A stretch of DNA of 64,000 bases from Acidobacteriota bacterium (lineage in GTDB: Bacteria > Acidobacteriota > Vicinamibacteria > Marinacidobacterales > Marinacidobacteraceae), in assembly GCA_022822745.1 (NCBI GenBank), contig JAJEAO010000102.1, forward strand, positions 20,927 through 84,926, in the 5' to 3' direction. The notes below the pieces were generated by a model, which did not search any database, was not told the origin of the DNA, and was given only the letters and a program-made list of their open reading frames with translations. Positions 35,412 through 44,242 of this stretch are shown piece after piece. Each line of letters starts with the position of its first letter. Position 1 is the first letter of the stretch. A program made the translations under genes and the position numbers.

Positions 35412-35520
35412 GGTTCCCGACTACCATTCTTCATGGCGTATCACTCCTCCCTCGCGATCTGGACGCTGGTGACTCCCACCCTACGCCACCCCCACTCGCA
35501 TCACCCACATTCACGCATAG
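35412..35520 (+). repeat. Right copy of the imperfect direct repeat of about 107 bp
   Basis: Collinear with 29906-30012 in the same orientation: GGTTCCCGACTA, TGGCGTATCACTCC, ACTCCCAC, CGCCACCCC and ATTCACGCATAG. It brackets the SIR2 gene and the IS pieces together with the left copy. The following 103 bases up to the restriction gene stop (35521-35623) show nothing recognisable. Confidence 0.65.
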
Positions 35521-35623
35521 CTCCCCCGCTGAGTGCCTCCCGGGATGTGCGGCCTCCCCCCACCTGCGCGCCCCGAGATCCGCGCGGCACCCAAACCATA
35601 GGTGCCTCGGCTCTCAGCCGTCT

Positions 35624-36784
35624 CTACGCCGCCGCATCTCTGATGCGTTGGGCAGTCGCGCGTACGTCCGGCACGGACTCGAAGATGCGGCGGGCCTTGC
35701 AAACTGCCGGAGACGGAACTCTGATCCTCGGATCTACCGCAACATCCTGCCTCCAATCCTCAAACACATTCACTACGAAGAGCATCCGTTGAACATCCTC
35801 CAGGGACACCCGATCTTGCGGACCCCGCCTCGGCCATCGAAACGACGAGATCGCACGGTCCACGCGTTCAAGTCCCCGCACCATATCCCTATGCTCACCG
35901 TACGTCATCTGCCTATACTCGCTGGCACTCGTCGCATACTGAAAGTAAAGGAAGTCCACCGCCAACATGCACTTCACGAGCGCATTAGGTTCCGGATCAT
36001 CAGGAAGCCCAACGAACAACCGCCGCAACCAGCGTCCCGGTCGCTCCGGAATTTCTCCTAGCGCGGACATCAGCAAACAGACCTCGGCGAGTCCCTCAGT
36101 CGTGTCCGGCTCGACCGTGAGCACTCCGCGGTTCTCGACGGCTTGTGCCGCACGAGTCGCAAGGTGAGCCTTCTCCCGCGTTGGAACGTCCCGCTGGGCA
36201 TCCAGCAGTGTCTCCCGGTCCATGATCTCACCAAGCACATCAGTCAGCCGGCAGTCACCGTCCCGAAGCGCCGGCAAGAACACCTCTCTCCTTACACGAT
36301 ATGCTGGCCTACTGCCCCAGGCCGCGACCGACCCAATCGTTCCCTGATCCATGATCCAGTCGGTCTTCAATAGACCTACTTTCTCCTCCGGGCGTACCAC
36401 ATAGAAAAAATCCCGATCTGGCCAAGGAATGCGCACCTCCTTTCCCCGCACTTTCTTTCCCACCTTGGACAACTTGAAGTCATAGTGTGTGAGGTTAGGC
36501 TGTATGGCGATCTGAAACTCATACATTCGCCTCCTCCCACTACCCCATGTCGCCAAGTAGTCTGGAGTCTGACTCAGCGCTTGCTTCCGACTAAACCACA
36601 GATCGGCATCAGCCCCATGCTTGACAACGGTAACGCTCTCGTCACTGTACTCTTGGATCAGCAGGTCCCGGAGCAGCGGAATGCACTCCAGCTCCCGGAT
36701 CGCCTTCATCTTCATGTCGTGACGGTACTGATCCCAAGTCCTGGAACGGATGTCGCTTGATTGAGCATAACCGATCTTCGACAT
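35624..36784 (-). CDS. Candidate type II restriction endonuclease partner of the adjacent methyltransferase
   Basis: 386 residues, no named family recognised. The gene lies 15 bases downstream of a DNA methyltransferase on the same strand, the usual layout of a type II restriction-modification pair. QTPDYLATWG (P74-D75), then MYEFQIA (E89, Q91), has the spacing of a PD-(D/E)XK nuclease core with glutamine in place of the final lysine, a variant known in some restriction enzymes. Upstream DADLWFSRK may add another acidic residue. The C-terminal half is helical and Arg-rich, as expected for target recognition. GC is low, as in the methyltransferase. The function call rests mainly on neighbourhood. 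Confidence 0.55.
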   Translation of the reverse strand: MSKIGYAQSSDIRSRTWDQYRHDMKMKAIRELECIPLLRDLLIQEYSDESVTVVKHGADADLWFSRKQALSQTPDYLATWGSGRRRMYEFQIAIQPNLTHYDFKLSKVGKKVRGKEVRIPWPDRDFFYVVRPEEKVGLLKTDWIMDQGTIGSVAAWGSRPAYRVRREVFLPALRDGDCRLTDVLGEIMDRETLLDAQRDVPTREKAHLATRAAQAVENRGVLTVEPDTTEGLAEVCLLMSALGEIPERPGRWLRRLFVGLPDDPEPNALVKCMLAVDFLYFQYATSASEYRQMTYGEHRDMVRGLERVDRAISSFRWPRRGPQDRVSLEDVQRMLFVVNVFEDWRQDVAVDPRIRVPSPAVCKARRIFESVPDVRATAQRIRDAAA

Positions 36785-36799
36785 TTGAAGCTCTCTACT

Positions 36800-37840
36800 T
36801 TACAACGGCAAGGTGGAACCAAACACACGTCGCGTCTCCCGCAGCCGGCCGGCGGCCATCGCACAGAAGTCTGGATTGATCTCATATCCAACTCCGTGCC
36901 GCCGCAGCTTGGCCGCTGCGACCAAGGCCGTCCCGGACCCAAGAAACGGATCCAGAATCGTCTCCCCCTCAAACGTGAAGGCCCGTATAAGGCGTGACGG
37001 GATTTCCAAAGGAAACGGGGCAACATGAGAGCGATTCCCGCCACTTTTCTCCGGCTTGATGAGCCAGACATCGGAGTTCTTGATTGACAGCCAGAACTCC
37101 TTGTCAAGGCGAGATCTCTCCTTTTGCTCGGCGGTTACATGCGCGTACTTTCGGCCCGATTTCCGCTTGGGCTTCTCGAACTCCAAGATGAACTCATGCA
37201 TGTTGTTGATGAGGATTCCACCCGGATACGGATACGTGCCGAAGTGGGCACGGACGCCGTTCGTCTTGTGCCACACAATATCTCGTTTGAAGATGAATCC
37301 GACTGCCTCGCAACAATCGATGCTCTTGCCTACGAGATTGAGGGATCGAAAAGACTTGTTCTCCCGAACAGGGAGGTTCATGATGTTCAAGAAGAACTTT
37401 CGCCCTGGCTGGAGCACTCGCAGGACTTCGGCCCACACCCGAGAGATCTCTTGGAGCCAATCCTGCAGGTCATGGATATTCCCTAGGTCATCCAAGGCAG
37501 CATCGGAGTACATCTTGGCGTTGAAATATGGGGGTGAGGTGACGGCGAGATGAATGCTGTCATCCTTCAGATGCGTCATGGCACGGGAATCCCGTCGGAT
37601 CACTCTCTGTGACGTGTTATTGATTTCGATAGTCTCGTGTCGAAGCTTCGGCTCGGCCGTAGCGCGAGTCGGAAGCTGCCGCACATCGCGGAGGTCAAAG
37701 CGGTACTGCCCAGCCGATGAGCGCACAGCCGGCAACAAGCGGCGCTTCACCATCCGGTGGATGTCTGGGACGGGAAGACCTGTAAACGCCGACACTTCCC
37801 CTACGGAAAGGTACTCGCGGCGCTCATAGTCAGTTGCCAT
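36800..37840 (-). CDS. Beta-class DNA methyltransferase with N-terminal MerR-like helix-turn-helix
   Basis: 346 residues. Motif IV TSPPYF (101-106) precedes motif I DPFLGSGTALVAA (297-309), the circular order of beta-class N4-cytosine/N6-adenine methyltransferases; SPPY favours N4-cytosine or N6-adenine exocyclic amino methylation. HKTNGVRAHFG, SDVWLIKP and GYEINPDFC are further family blocks. Residues 10-52 (YLSVGEVSAFTGLPVPDIHRM...GQYRFDLRDV) read as an excisionase/MerR-type helix-turn-helix, unusual at the N terminus and perhaps used for target binding or self-regulation. Low GC compared with both flanks. The partner restriction gene follows. Confidence 0.85.
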   Translation of the reverse strand: MATDYERREYLSVGEVSAFTGLPVPDIHRMVKRRLLPAVRSSAGQYRFDLRDVRQLPTRATAEPKLRHETIEINNTSQRVIRRDSRAMTHLKDDSIHLAVTSPPYFNAKMYSDAALDDLGNIHDLQDWLQEISRVWAEVLRVLQPGRKFFLNIMNLPVRENKSFRSLNLVGKSIDCCEAVGFIFKRDIVWHKTNGVRAHFGTYPYPGGILINNMHEFILEFEKPKRKSGRKYAHVTAEQKERSRLDKEFWLSIKNSDVWLIKPEKSGGNRSHVAPFPLEIPSRLIRAFTFEGETILDPFLGSGTALVAAAKLRRHGVGYEINPDFCAMAAGRLRETRRVFGSTLPL

Positions 37841-37918
37841 TTTTGGCCCCTCGGGCGTGGGAGTACCGAGTGGCTCCGTAGCCCATCTTCACTCGGACAA
37901 TGGAAGGGGCAAGCATAG

Positions 37919-39250
37919 CTAGTGCCCTTCCGGGCGGGGGCGGCTGCGGTAGGTCTCGTAGAGACGGAGATGACGGTTGTCGAGCGAGACCTCGGCGCCG
38001 TTCACGAACACATGGCGCACCTCGGTGCGGATCTCGAGCGGGTCGCCGTTCACGACGATCAGGTTGGCGACCTTGCCCTCCTCGATCGTCCCGAAGTCGT
38101 CACCCAGCCCGAAGAGCTGCGCCGGGATCGTCGTGATGGCGCGGACCGCCTCCTCCCGGGGCATGCCGTAGCCGACCGCGTGGCCCGCCTCGTAGGGCAG
38201 GAGCCGCGAGTTCGACGACCCGAACGTGGCGAAGGCCACCGTGACCCCTGCCTCGTGCAGCTCGCCCGGCAGCGTGAACGGGCGGTCGTAGGGCAGATCC
38301 TCTTCGCGCGGGAGTCGCTGCGTGGGGCCCAGGATCACCGGGATCCCCTGCTCCGCGAGGAGCTCCTTCACCTTCCATGACTCGGCGCCGCCGAGCAGGA
38401 TCATCCGCAGGCCCCGCGCGTCCGAAAAGGCCACGGCGTCCCGGATCTCCCGGGCTCCCTGAGCGATGACGAGAAGAGGCGTCTCGCCCCGGATCACCGG
38501 GCCGAGCGACTCGAGCCGGACATCGCGCGAAACGGCGCCGGCCTCCGCCGCCTCGGCGTAGCGCCCGGCCGCGTCGAGAACCTCGCCGAGTTCCCGGATC
38601 TCGCGGTCGTACTCCTCTTTCGCTTCCTCGAAGGGGCGCGGAGGCCGTCGGCCCCCGCCGAATCCGGAACTCCGGGTCCGCGGGCTGGGCCAGGCGAGGA
38701 CCATCCCGGCGGAGGCGCGGATATCCATCTCCTCCACCGTCCAGCCATCGAGGTGGACGATCGAGGCCTGCCCGCTGATCCCCGAGCCGCCGCCTCCGAA
38801 CCCGCCGAGCCGACCCGGCGCCACGACGGCGTGGGTGATGCCGTTGGCCCGCGCCACCGGCAGGTGCTCGCTCGAGGGATGGATCGCGGTGGCGGCGCGG
38901 AGGTGCGGGTTCATCTCGCCCAGCTCCGTCGTGTCCACGGTGGCGCTGACCGAGCCGATCTCGGTCAGCCCGAGCTGGCTGACCGAGTCCATGATCCCGG
39001 GGTACACGTCGAGGCCCGAGCCGTCCACGACACTGGCTCCCGGCGGGGCTTCGACATCCCCGATGTCCACGATCCGCCCGTCCCGGATCAGGATCGAACC
39101 CGACTCGATGGGAGCTTCCCCCTCGACGAGAGTGTGGATGCGGGCGCCCCGGATGAGGATGTCGTCGGACGCCTCCTGGCTGCCCTGCCGCCCGGCCGCG
39201 GGGAGAACCGCGAGCGCCGCGACGGCGGCGAATCGAAGCCCGCGGGTCAT
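37919..39250 (-). CDS. Amidohydrolase-fold exported protein lacking the N-terminal HxH
   Basis: 443 residues from ATG 39250, overlapping the preceding gene by 4 bases. Signal peptide MTRGLRFAAVAALAVLPAAG. It has the composite amidohydrolase shell (ILIRGARIHTLVEG, ILIRDGRIVDIGD, and the C-terminal FGTIEEGKVANLIVVNGDPLE), but where the metal-binding PGxxDxHxH should be, it reads YPGIMDSVSQLGL. Later NGITHAVVAPGRLGGFGGGG and AITTIPAQLFGLGD are typical of this subfamily. Loss of HxH suggests a non-hydrolytic role, perhaps a partner of the intact enzyme encoded upstream. Third gene of a three-gene operon. Confidence 0.8.
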   Translation of the reverse strand: MTRGLRFAAVAALAVLPAAGRQGSQEASDDILIRGARIHTLVEGEAPIESGSILIRDGRIVDIGDVEAPPGASVVDGSGLDVYPGIMDSVSQLGLTEIGSVSATVDTTELGEMNPHLRAATAIHPSSEHLPVARANGITHAVVAPGRLGGFGGGGSGISGQASIVHLDGWTVEEMDIRASAGMVLAWPSPRTRSSGFGGGRRPPRPFEEAKEEYDREIRELGEVLDAAGRYAEAAEAGAVSRDVRLESLGPVIRGETPLLVIAQGAREIRDAVAFSDARGLRMILLGGAESWKVKELLAEQGIPVILGPTQRLPREEDLPYDRPFTLPGELHEAGVTVAFATFGSSNSRLLPYEAGHAVGYGMPREEAVRAITTIPAQLFGLGDDFGTIEEGKVANLIVVNGDPLEIRTEVRHVFVNGAEVSLDNRHLRLYETYRSRPRPEGH

Positions 39251-40584
39251 CGCCGCCCCCCGGCCCGGCCTTCCCGGTCGCCCCCGGCGCCATCCCCCGC
39301 CGCCAGCCGCTCCTCGAGCTCGGCCCGCTCCCGGGCCATGGCCTCGCGCATCTCCCGGTCCTTCTCGGTGCTGAACAGCACCCGCCCGTCCACGACCGTC
39401 ATCCGGTTCACGGCGTAGGTGCTGAGCGGGTGCCGATCGAAGATCGCCAGATCGGCATCCTTGCCGACCTCGATGGAACCGACCCGGTCCCCGACGCCGA
39501 GATGGATGGCGGCGTTGATCGTGATCGTGGCGAGCGCCTGCTCCTCGGTCATCCCGCCCCACTTCACCGCCTTGGCGGCCTCCTGGTTCAGGTGCCGCGC
39601 CTCCTCGGCGCTGTCGGAGTTGATCGAGACCAGGACGCCCCTCTCGGCCATCAGCGCGGCGTTGTACGGGATCGCATCGTAGGCCTCGACCTTGTAGGCC
39701 CACCAGTCGGAGAAGGTGGACGCGCCGGCGCCGTGGGCCGCGATCTCGTCGGCCACCTTGTAGCCCTCGAGCACATGCTGGAGCGTGGCGATCCGGACCC
39801 CGAACTCCTCCGCGACCCGCAGCAACTGGAGGATCTCGTCCTGCCGGTAGCAGTGGGCATGGACCAGCCGCGTCCCCTCGAGCACTTCGACCAGGTGCTC
39901 CAGCTTGAGGTCGCGCCGCGGCGGGATGGACCGCTCCCCGCGGGCCACCCGCGCCTCGTGGTCGGCGTGCGCCTGCCGGTAGGCCTCGGCTTCCAGAAAC
40001 GCCTGGCGGATCACGTCCACGACGCCCATCCGGGTCGCCGGATAGCGGGGCTCCACGCCGGCGGGCATCCCCCGCGACCGCTTCGGGTTCTCGCCGAGGG
40101 CGAACTTGATCCCCGGAGGCGCGCCCTCGAAGACGAGCTCGTCGGCGGTGGCGCCCCACCGGTGCTTGATGACCACGTTCAGGCCGCCGATCGGATTCGC
40201 GCTGCCGTGGAGGATGTTCGAGGTCGTGACCCCGCCCGCGAGCTCGCGGTAGATGTTGATGTCGTAGGGATCCACCACATCGTGGGTGCCGGTCATGGAG
40301 GACACCGCCACGCTCCCCTCGTTGATGGACTCGGCGGCGACGTGGGAATGCGCATCCACGATCCCCGGCATGATGAACCGGCCCTCGGCGTCCACGACCG
40401 GAACGCCGTCGGGAACGGCGGCCGGATCTCCGATCGCGACGATCTTCCCGTCACGGATCACGATCGGGCCCTCGCGGACCCCTTCGGTCACGGTGAGCAC
40501 CGTCCCGCCCCGGATCACGAGATCCTGCGCCCCGAGAAGGGCCGGGATCAGGAGGAGCGCGGCGGCCAGCGTGGTTCGTCTCAT
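39247..40584 (-). CDS. Exported amidohydrolase with intact metal site
   Basis: 445 residues from ATG 40584, overlapping its neighbours by 4 bases at each end. Signal peptide MRRTTLAAALLLIPALLGAQ. MPGIVDAHSHVAAES gives the HxH pair; VHAHCYRQDEI and TLQHVLEGYKVADEI give two more histidines, and SINSDSAEEARHL the catalytic aspartate region of imidazolonepropionase-like amidohydrolases. GVGDRVGSIEVGKDADLAIFD closes the barrel shell. It is the only member of the trio with a complete-looking site, so it probably carries the activity. Substrate unknown; dipeptidase or cyclic-amide hydrolysis would fit the peptide-rich setting of this genome. Confidence 0.85.
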   Translation of the reverse strand: MRRTTLAAALLLIPALLGAQDLVIRGGTVLTVTEGVREGPIVIRDGKIVAIGDPAAVPDGVPVVDAEGRFIMPGIVDAHSHVAAESINEGSVAVSSMTGTHDVVDPYDINIYRELAGGVTTSNILHGSANPIGGLNVVIKHRWGATADELVFEGAPPGIKFALGENPKRSRGMPAGVEPRYPATRMGVVDVIRQAFLEAEAYRQAHADHEARVARGERSIPPRRDLKLEHLVEVLEGTRLVHAHCYRQDEILQLLRVAEEFGVRIATLQHVLEGYKVADEIAAHGAGASTFSDWWAYKVEAYDAIPYNAALMAERGVLVSINSDSAEEARHLNQEAAKAVKWGGMTEEQALATITINAAIHLGVGDRVGSIEVGKDADLAIFDRHPLSTYAVNRMTVVDGRVLFSTEKDREMREAMARERAELEERLAAGDGAGGDREGRAGGRR

Positions 40585-41951
40585 CGGTGGGCTCCCGAGG
40601 ACTCCGCGCCCTCCGCTGATTCCCCGGGGGGAGCGTGGTGGATCACGCCGTCCACGAAGACGGTTTCGATCCGCCCTTCCCCGCCGAACAGGTCGCCGTC
40701 GCTGACGACCAGGTTCGCGATCTTCCCGGGCGCGAGCGTCCCGACCCGGTCGGCCACCCCGAAGATCTCGGCGGGCGTCGAGGTCATCGCCCGAACCGCG
40801 GCTTCGGGATCGAGCCCGCGCTCCACGGCGCGGCGCACCGCATCGAGGTCGGAACCCTGCCGTCCGGACCGGCCTTCCCCGCGATAGAAGGCGAACCGGA
40901 CCCCGGCGGCCGCGAGCGCCGACGGTCCCGCCGGGGCCTCCTCCCGAAGGCGCAGCTCCCGGAGCGACACGGTCGCTTCCGGATCGCGGTCCGGATCCGC
41001 CCGCGGCCAGTTCAGGTCCACCAGGATGGGAACGTCCTCCGCAGCCAGGAACCCGGCGGCGGGCGCCGCTTCGTGGCCTCCGTAGAGGATCGGGCGGACC
41101 CCCATCTCGCGGGCGAGACCGACCATGCGCCGGATCTCCTTGTCGAGGTTCGCCGGAAGAAGAACCGGCTGCTCGCCGGCGGCCGCCGCCGCGAGCGGCT
41201 CCAGAGTCCGGTCGTAGCGCGGGCGCGCCAGCCCGCCCGGATCCTCCTCGTAGAGCGTCCACGCCTCCTCGTAGTGTCCGGCGTCGAGGAAGAGCTGCTT
41301 CAGGTAGGCGATGACTCCCATGAGCGAACCGGGAAACGACCGGAACCCGAGGGTCTCGAGCCGCACCATGAGCGCCGCGTGGTGCGAGAGCACGGCGTCT
41401 CGCGGGTCGCCGGGAGCGAGGTTCATCCAGGCGGCGTGGCCCGAGACGATTCCGCGCCCCGGAACCGAGACGGCCGAGGTGAAGCCCTCGCGGCGGCGGG
41501 CGGCGATCCGGTCATCGTCGGCCGCGAAGGAGTCGGCCGCGTAGCGGTACGAGAAGGTGGCGGGACGATCCTCGGGGCCTCGCGAGCGGGGCGGCGGATC
41601 CCCGGCCTCGCCGCCGTCCTCCCCGGCGAGTCCGAGATCGCTCAGCGCCAGCGCGAACCCCGGGTACACGTGCCTGCCCGCCGCCTCGATCACGGTCGCC
41701 CCCGCCGGAGCGGCGGGGTCCGACCCGACCTCCGCAACGAGCCCGTCCGAGAGCACGACGGATGCGCCGGACAGCACGGTCCCGTCGCCGATGTGGACTT
41801 CCGCCCCGGTGATCACGTAGTGCCGCGGCCCGGCGTCGGCCACGGCCCGGCGGCTGAGCTGGGCGGAAGCGGACAGCGGGAGGAGCGCCCCCGAGAGGGC
41901 CGCGGCGATCAGAAGCCGGCGATGGCGCCGGTCGCGTCGAGGCCTCGGCAT
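40581..41951 (-). CDS. Amidohydrolase-fold exported protein lacking the N-terminal HxH
   Basis: 456 residues from ATG 41951, first gene of the trio. Signal peptide RRLLIAAALSGALLPLSASA. It has the shell sequences VITGAEVHIGDG, VVLSDGLVAEVGSD and the C-terminal VGTLAPGKIANLVVSDGDLF, with AMTSTPAEIFGVAD as in sister genes. The metal site position reads YPGFALALSDLGL, so HxH is absent. It resembles the third gene more than the middle one. The frame continues upstream but overlaps the creatininase gene on the other strand and was not used. A divergent promoter region lies at 41952-42062. Confidence 0.8.
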   Translation of the reverse strand: MPRPRRDRRHRRLLIAAALSGALLPLSASAQLSRRAVADAGPRHYVITGAEVHIGDGTVLSGASVVLSDGLVAEVGSDPAAPAGATVIEAAGRHVYPGFALALSDLGLAGEDGGEAGDPPPRSRGPEDRPATFSYRYAADSFAADDDRIAARRREGFTSAVSVPGRGIVSGHAAWMNLAPGDPRDAVLSHHAALMVRLETLGFRSFPGSLMGVIAYLKQLFLDAGHYEEAWTLYEEDPGGLARPRYDRTLEPLAAAAAGEQPVLLPANLDKEIRRMVGLAREMGVRPILYGGHEAAPAAGFLAAEDVPILVDLNWPRADPDRDPEATVSLRELRLREEAPAGPSALAAAGVRFAFYRGEGRSGRQGSDLDAVRRAVERGLDPEAAVRAMTSTPAEIFGVADRVGTLAPGKIANLVVSDGDLFGGEGRIETVFVDGVIHHAPPGESAEGAESSGAHR

Positions 41952-42062
41952 CCGGCGAGTCTGCCCGAGGGCCGCACCGGGGTCAACCGGAAGCCCGGGG
42001 CGGTTCCGCCACCCGGCCCCGCGCGATGCCCGGTGATACCTTCGCCCCCCGGAGGCAGGCTG

Positions 42063-42947
42063 ATGAGAGACCGGCAATGGAGGATCCGCGCGGGCTTCGC
42101 CTGGATGTTCGCGATCGCCGCGGCCTGCGGCCCGCCCGCCGACCACCCCTGGAACGCGCTCGACGCCGAACGTCCCATCCCGGCGAGAGACAGCGTCTTC
42201 ATCGAGGAGATGACCTGGATGGAGGTCCGGGACCGGATCGCGGGAGGCGCCACGACCGCGATCGTGGCCACCGGCGGCATCGAGCAGAACGGCCCCTGGG
42301 TCGTGACCGGGAAGCACAACCTGGTGCTCCGCGCCACGACCGAGGCGATCGCCCGACGGCTCGGGAACGCGCTCGTCGCCCCGATCATCAAGCTGGTCCC
42401 GGAGGGCGACCACGACCCCCCGACCGGACACATGCGCTACCCGGGGACGATCGGCCTCAGCCGGGAGACCTTCGAGATGGTCCTTCACGATGTGGCCCGG
42501 AGCCTCGCGGCCTCGGGTTTCACCGATGTGCTGATGATCGGCGACAGCGGAGGGAACCAGCGCGGGATGGGCGCGGTGGCCGAGCGGTGGAACGCCGACC
42601 CGCCCCGCGCCGGCGTGCGCCTCCACCACGTCCCCGAGTACTACACCGAGGATCTGTGGAGCTTCGAGCAGCTCAAGGCGCTCGGCATCGAGCAGGTTCC
42701 GGATGTCCAGTCCGCCACGCGCGGGGACATCCACGACGACTTCCACTACGACGCGATCATCGCGACGGTGGATCCGGGGGCGATCCGCGCCCGCGAACGC
42801 CGGACAGCCGGCGAGTTCTCGATCAACGGAATCTCGCTCGACCCCCTCGACCGGACCATCGCGGTGGGCGAGGCCCTCGTCGCCCGCCGCGCCGAGATCA
42901 CGATCGAAGCGTTCCGGCGCTCGCTCGCGGAGACTCCGCGGCGCTGA
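42063..42947 (+). CDS. Creatininase-family amidohydrolase lipoprotein
   Basis: 294 residues; GGAGG at 42051-42055 gives a 7-base spacer to ATG 42063. The N terminus is a lipoprotein signal with IAAAC lipobox (MFAIAAACGPP). FIEEMTWMEVRDRIAGG, VATGGIEQNGPWV, PEGDHDPPTGHMRYPGTI and LMIGDSGGNQRGM match creatininase (creatinine amidohydrolase) blocks; the glutamate in GGIEQNGP and the aspartate in GDHD are at metal-ligand positions of the family. The family also contains MftE-type peptidases, so a peptidase role is possible. Exported location and the divergent amidohydrolase operon suggest a shared amide-degradation function. Its 3' end overlaps the convergent membrane-protein gene by 50 bases. 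Confidence 0.85.
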   Translation: MRDRQWRIRAGFAWMFAIAAACGPPADHPWNALDAERPIPARDSVFIEEMTWMEVRDRIAGGATTAIVATGGIEQNGPWVVTGKHNLVLRATTEAIARRLGNALVAPIIKLVPEGDHDPPTGHMRYPGTIGLSRETFEMVLHDVARSLAASGFTDVLMIGDSGGNQRGMGAVAERWNADPPRAGVRLHHVPEYYTEDLWSFEQLKALGIEQVPDVQSATRGDIHDDFHYDAIIATVDPGAIRARERRTAGEFSINGISLDPLDRTIAVGEALVARRAEITIEAFRRSLAETPRR

Positions 42948-44199
42948 CCGGAGCCGCGTCCAGCACGCGGCGAAGGCGGGCGTCCTTCGAGACCCGCCAG
43001 ATCCGGGCGTCGAGGTAGTAGTGCTGCATGGCCCAGCCGAGGAGAGCCGCCGAAACGACCTGCCCGCCGAGGCTGCCGCCTCCGCTTCCGGGAGCGCCCG
43101 CGACGAGACCGGCGAGCGGCAGGAGCACCGAATCGAGGATCCCGGCGAACCCGGCGGCCAGAAAACCCGCGACCGGGCCGCGGTAGAAGAGCAGCGTGAA
43201 CGCCAGCCCGAGCGCGAAATAGACGAGCGGGTTGCGGAACGAGAACGCCGCCGGAGTGCGGGCCGCCGCGCCGCTCGACCGGTAGCGGCGACGCCCGTAG
43301 TCCCAGACGAAGCGCTGGTACTGCAGGTTGTGCCCCGCCGTGACGAGCGGCACCGCGAACAGCGCGGCCAGCGGGCTCGCGAACGCCGCGGCGTGGAGCG
43401 GAGCCGTTCCCGCCAGCAGGAGCAGCTTGGGCAGGTTCCGGGGCCGGCCCCGTCGGAAACAGCTCCACTGAAACGCCCCGTAACCGACCGCGGCGGCCAG
43501 CCAGACCGTCCCGACGGGGAGGTGCAGCCACGCCGCCAGGCTCCGTCCGGCGACCTCGGTCCCGAGCCCCAGCGCGGGCATTCCGGTCTCTCCGTACCAC
43601 GGCGCGGTGAGGTACCAGCCGATCGGCAGATAGAACAGCGCCGGGAAGACCCACCGGTCCACCCGGAATTCGAGAGCGTCTTCCGCGGCCGGGTTCTTCC
43701 GGGCGTAGAGGCGGAGGAAGCCCCAGTGCTGGCGCACGACGTGGTAGTACGCCCAGAGCCGGAAGAAGACGAGGAAGACGAGGCCTCCGAGCGGCGCGGC
43801 GGCGGCCGGCAGGAGCCCCGCTTCGGCCGCCACCCGCGGCGCCAGGATCATGGCCGGGCCGAGCAGGAAGAACGCGAAGGATGTCGCGAGAATTCCGCCC
43901 CGGGACCGCCACTCGTCCGGGTCGAGCACGGTGCGGGCGAGCGTCGCGAAAAGGTGCGGCGCATCCAGCAGGATGGCCCAGCTCGCCACGACCACGAGGC
44001 CCAGGGTCAGCGGGATCGCCGCGCCGGCGACTTCGAGGGTCCGGAACGGGTCGCGGATCGGGTTGTCGAGCCCCCGGCCGACCGCGAGGATGAGCGCCAG
44101 GTACGCCCATCCGACCCCGGAGGAGAAGACGATCCAGACGAGGTCGGTGCGCCAGCCGATCAGGGGGACGCGGGAGAAGCGCGTCGCGGCGTCCCTCAT
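42898..44199 (-). CDS. Multispanning membrane protein with conserved-looking histidine motifs
   Basis: 433 residues with roughly 9-11 hydrophobic segments; no family name recognised. Histidines sit in suggestive motifs near membrane edges: LLDAPHLFATLAR (H82), WAYYHVVRQHWGF (H153, H158), TAGHNLQYQRFVWD (H290) and AMQHYYLDARIW (H393). This pattern is reminiscent of histidine-ligated membrane oxygenases or desaturases, but I could not match a specific one. It follows metG by 43 bases on the same strand, so it may be the last gene of the iron-transport/metG run. Its end overlaps the creatininase gene by 50 bases tail to tail. Confidence 0.7.
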   Translation of the reverse strand: MRDAATRFSRVPLIGWRTDLVWIVFSSGVGWAYLALILAVGRGLDNPIRDPFRTLEVAGAAIPLTLGLVVVASWAILLDAPHLFATLARTVLDPDEWRSRGGILATSFAFFLLGPAMILAPRVAAEAGLLPAAAAPLGGLVFLVFFRLWAYYHVVRQHWGFLRLYARKNPAAEDALEFRVDRWVFPALFYLPIGWYLTAPWYGETGMPALGLGTEVAGRSLAAWLHLPVGTVWLAAAVGYGAFQWSCFRRGRPRNLPKLLLLAGTAPLHAAAFASPLAALFAVPLVTAGHNLQYQRFVWDYGRRRYRSSGAAARTPAAFSFRNPLVYFALGLAFTLLFYRGPVAGFLAAGFAGILDSVLLPLAGLVAGAPGSGGGSLGGQVVSAALLGWAMQHYYLDARIWRVSKDARLRRVLDAAPVSAAESPRASAGTLRS

Positions 44200-44242
44200 G
44201 GATCGCGGCGGCGGGATCCTGGAATCCCCGAGCCCTCGTCGC

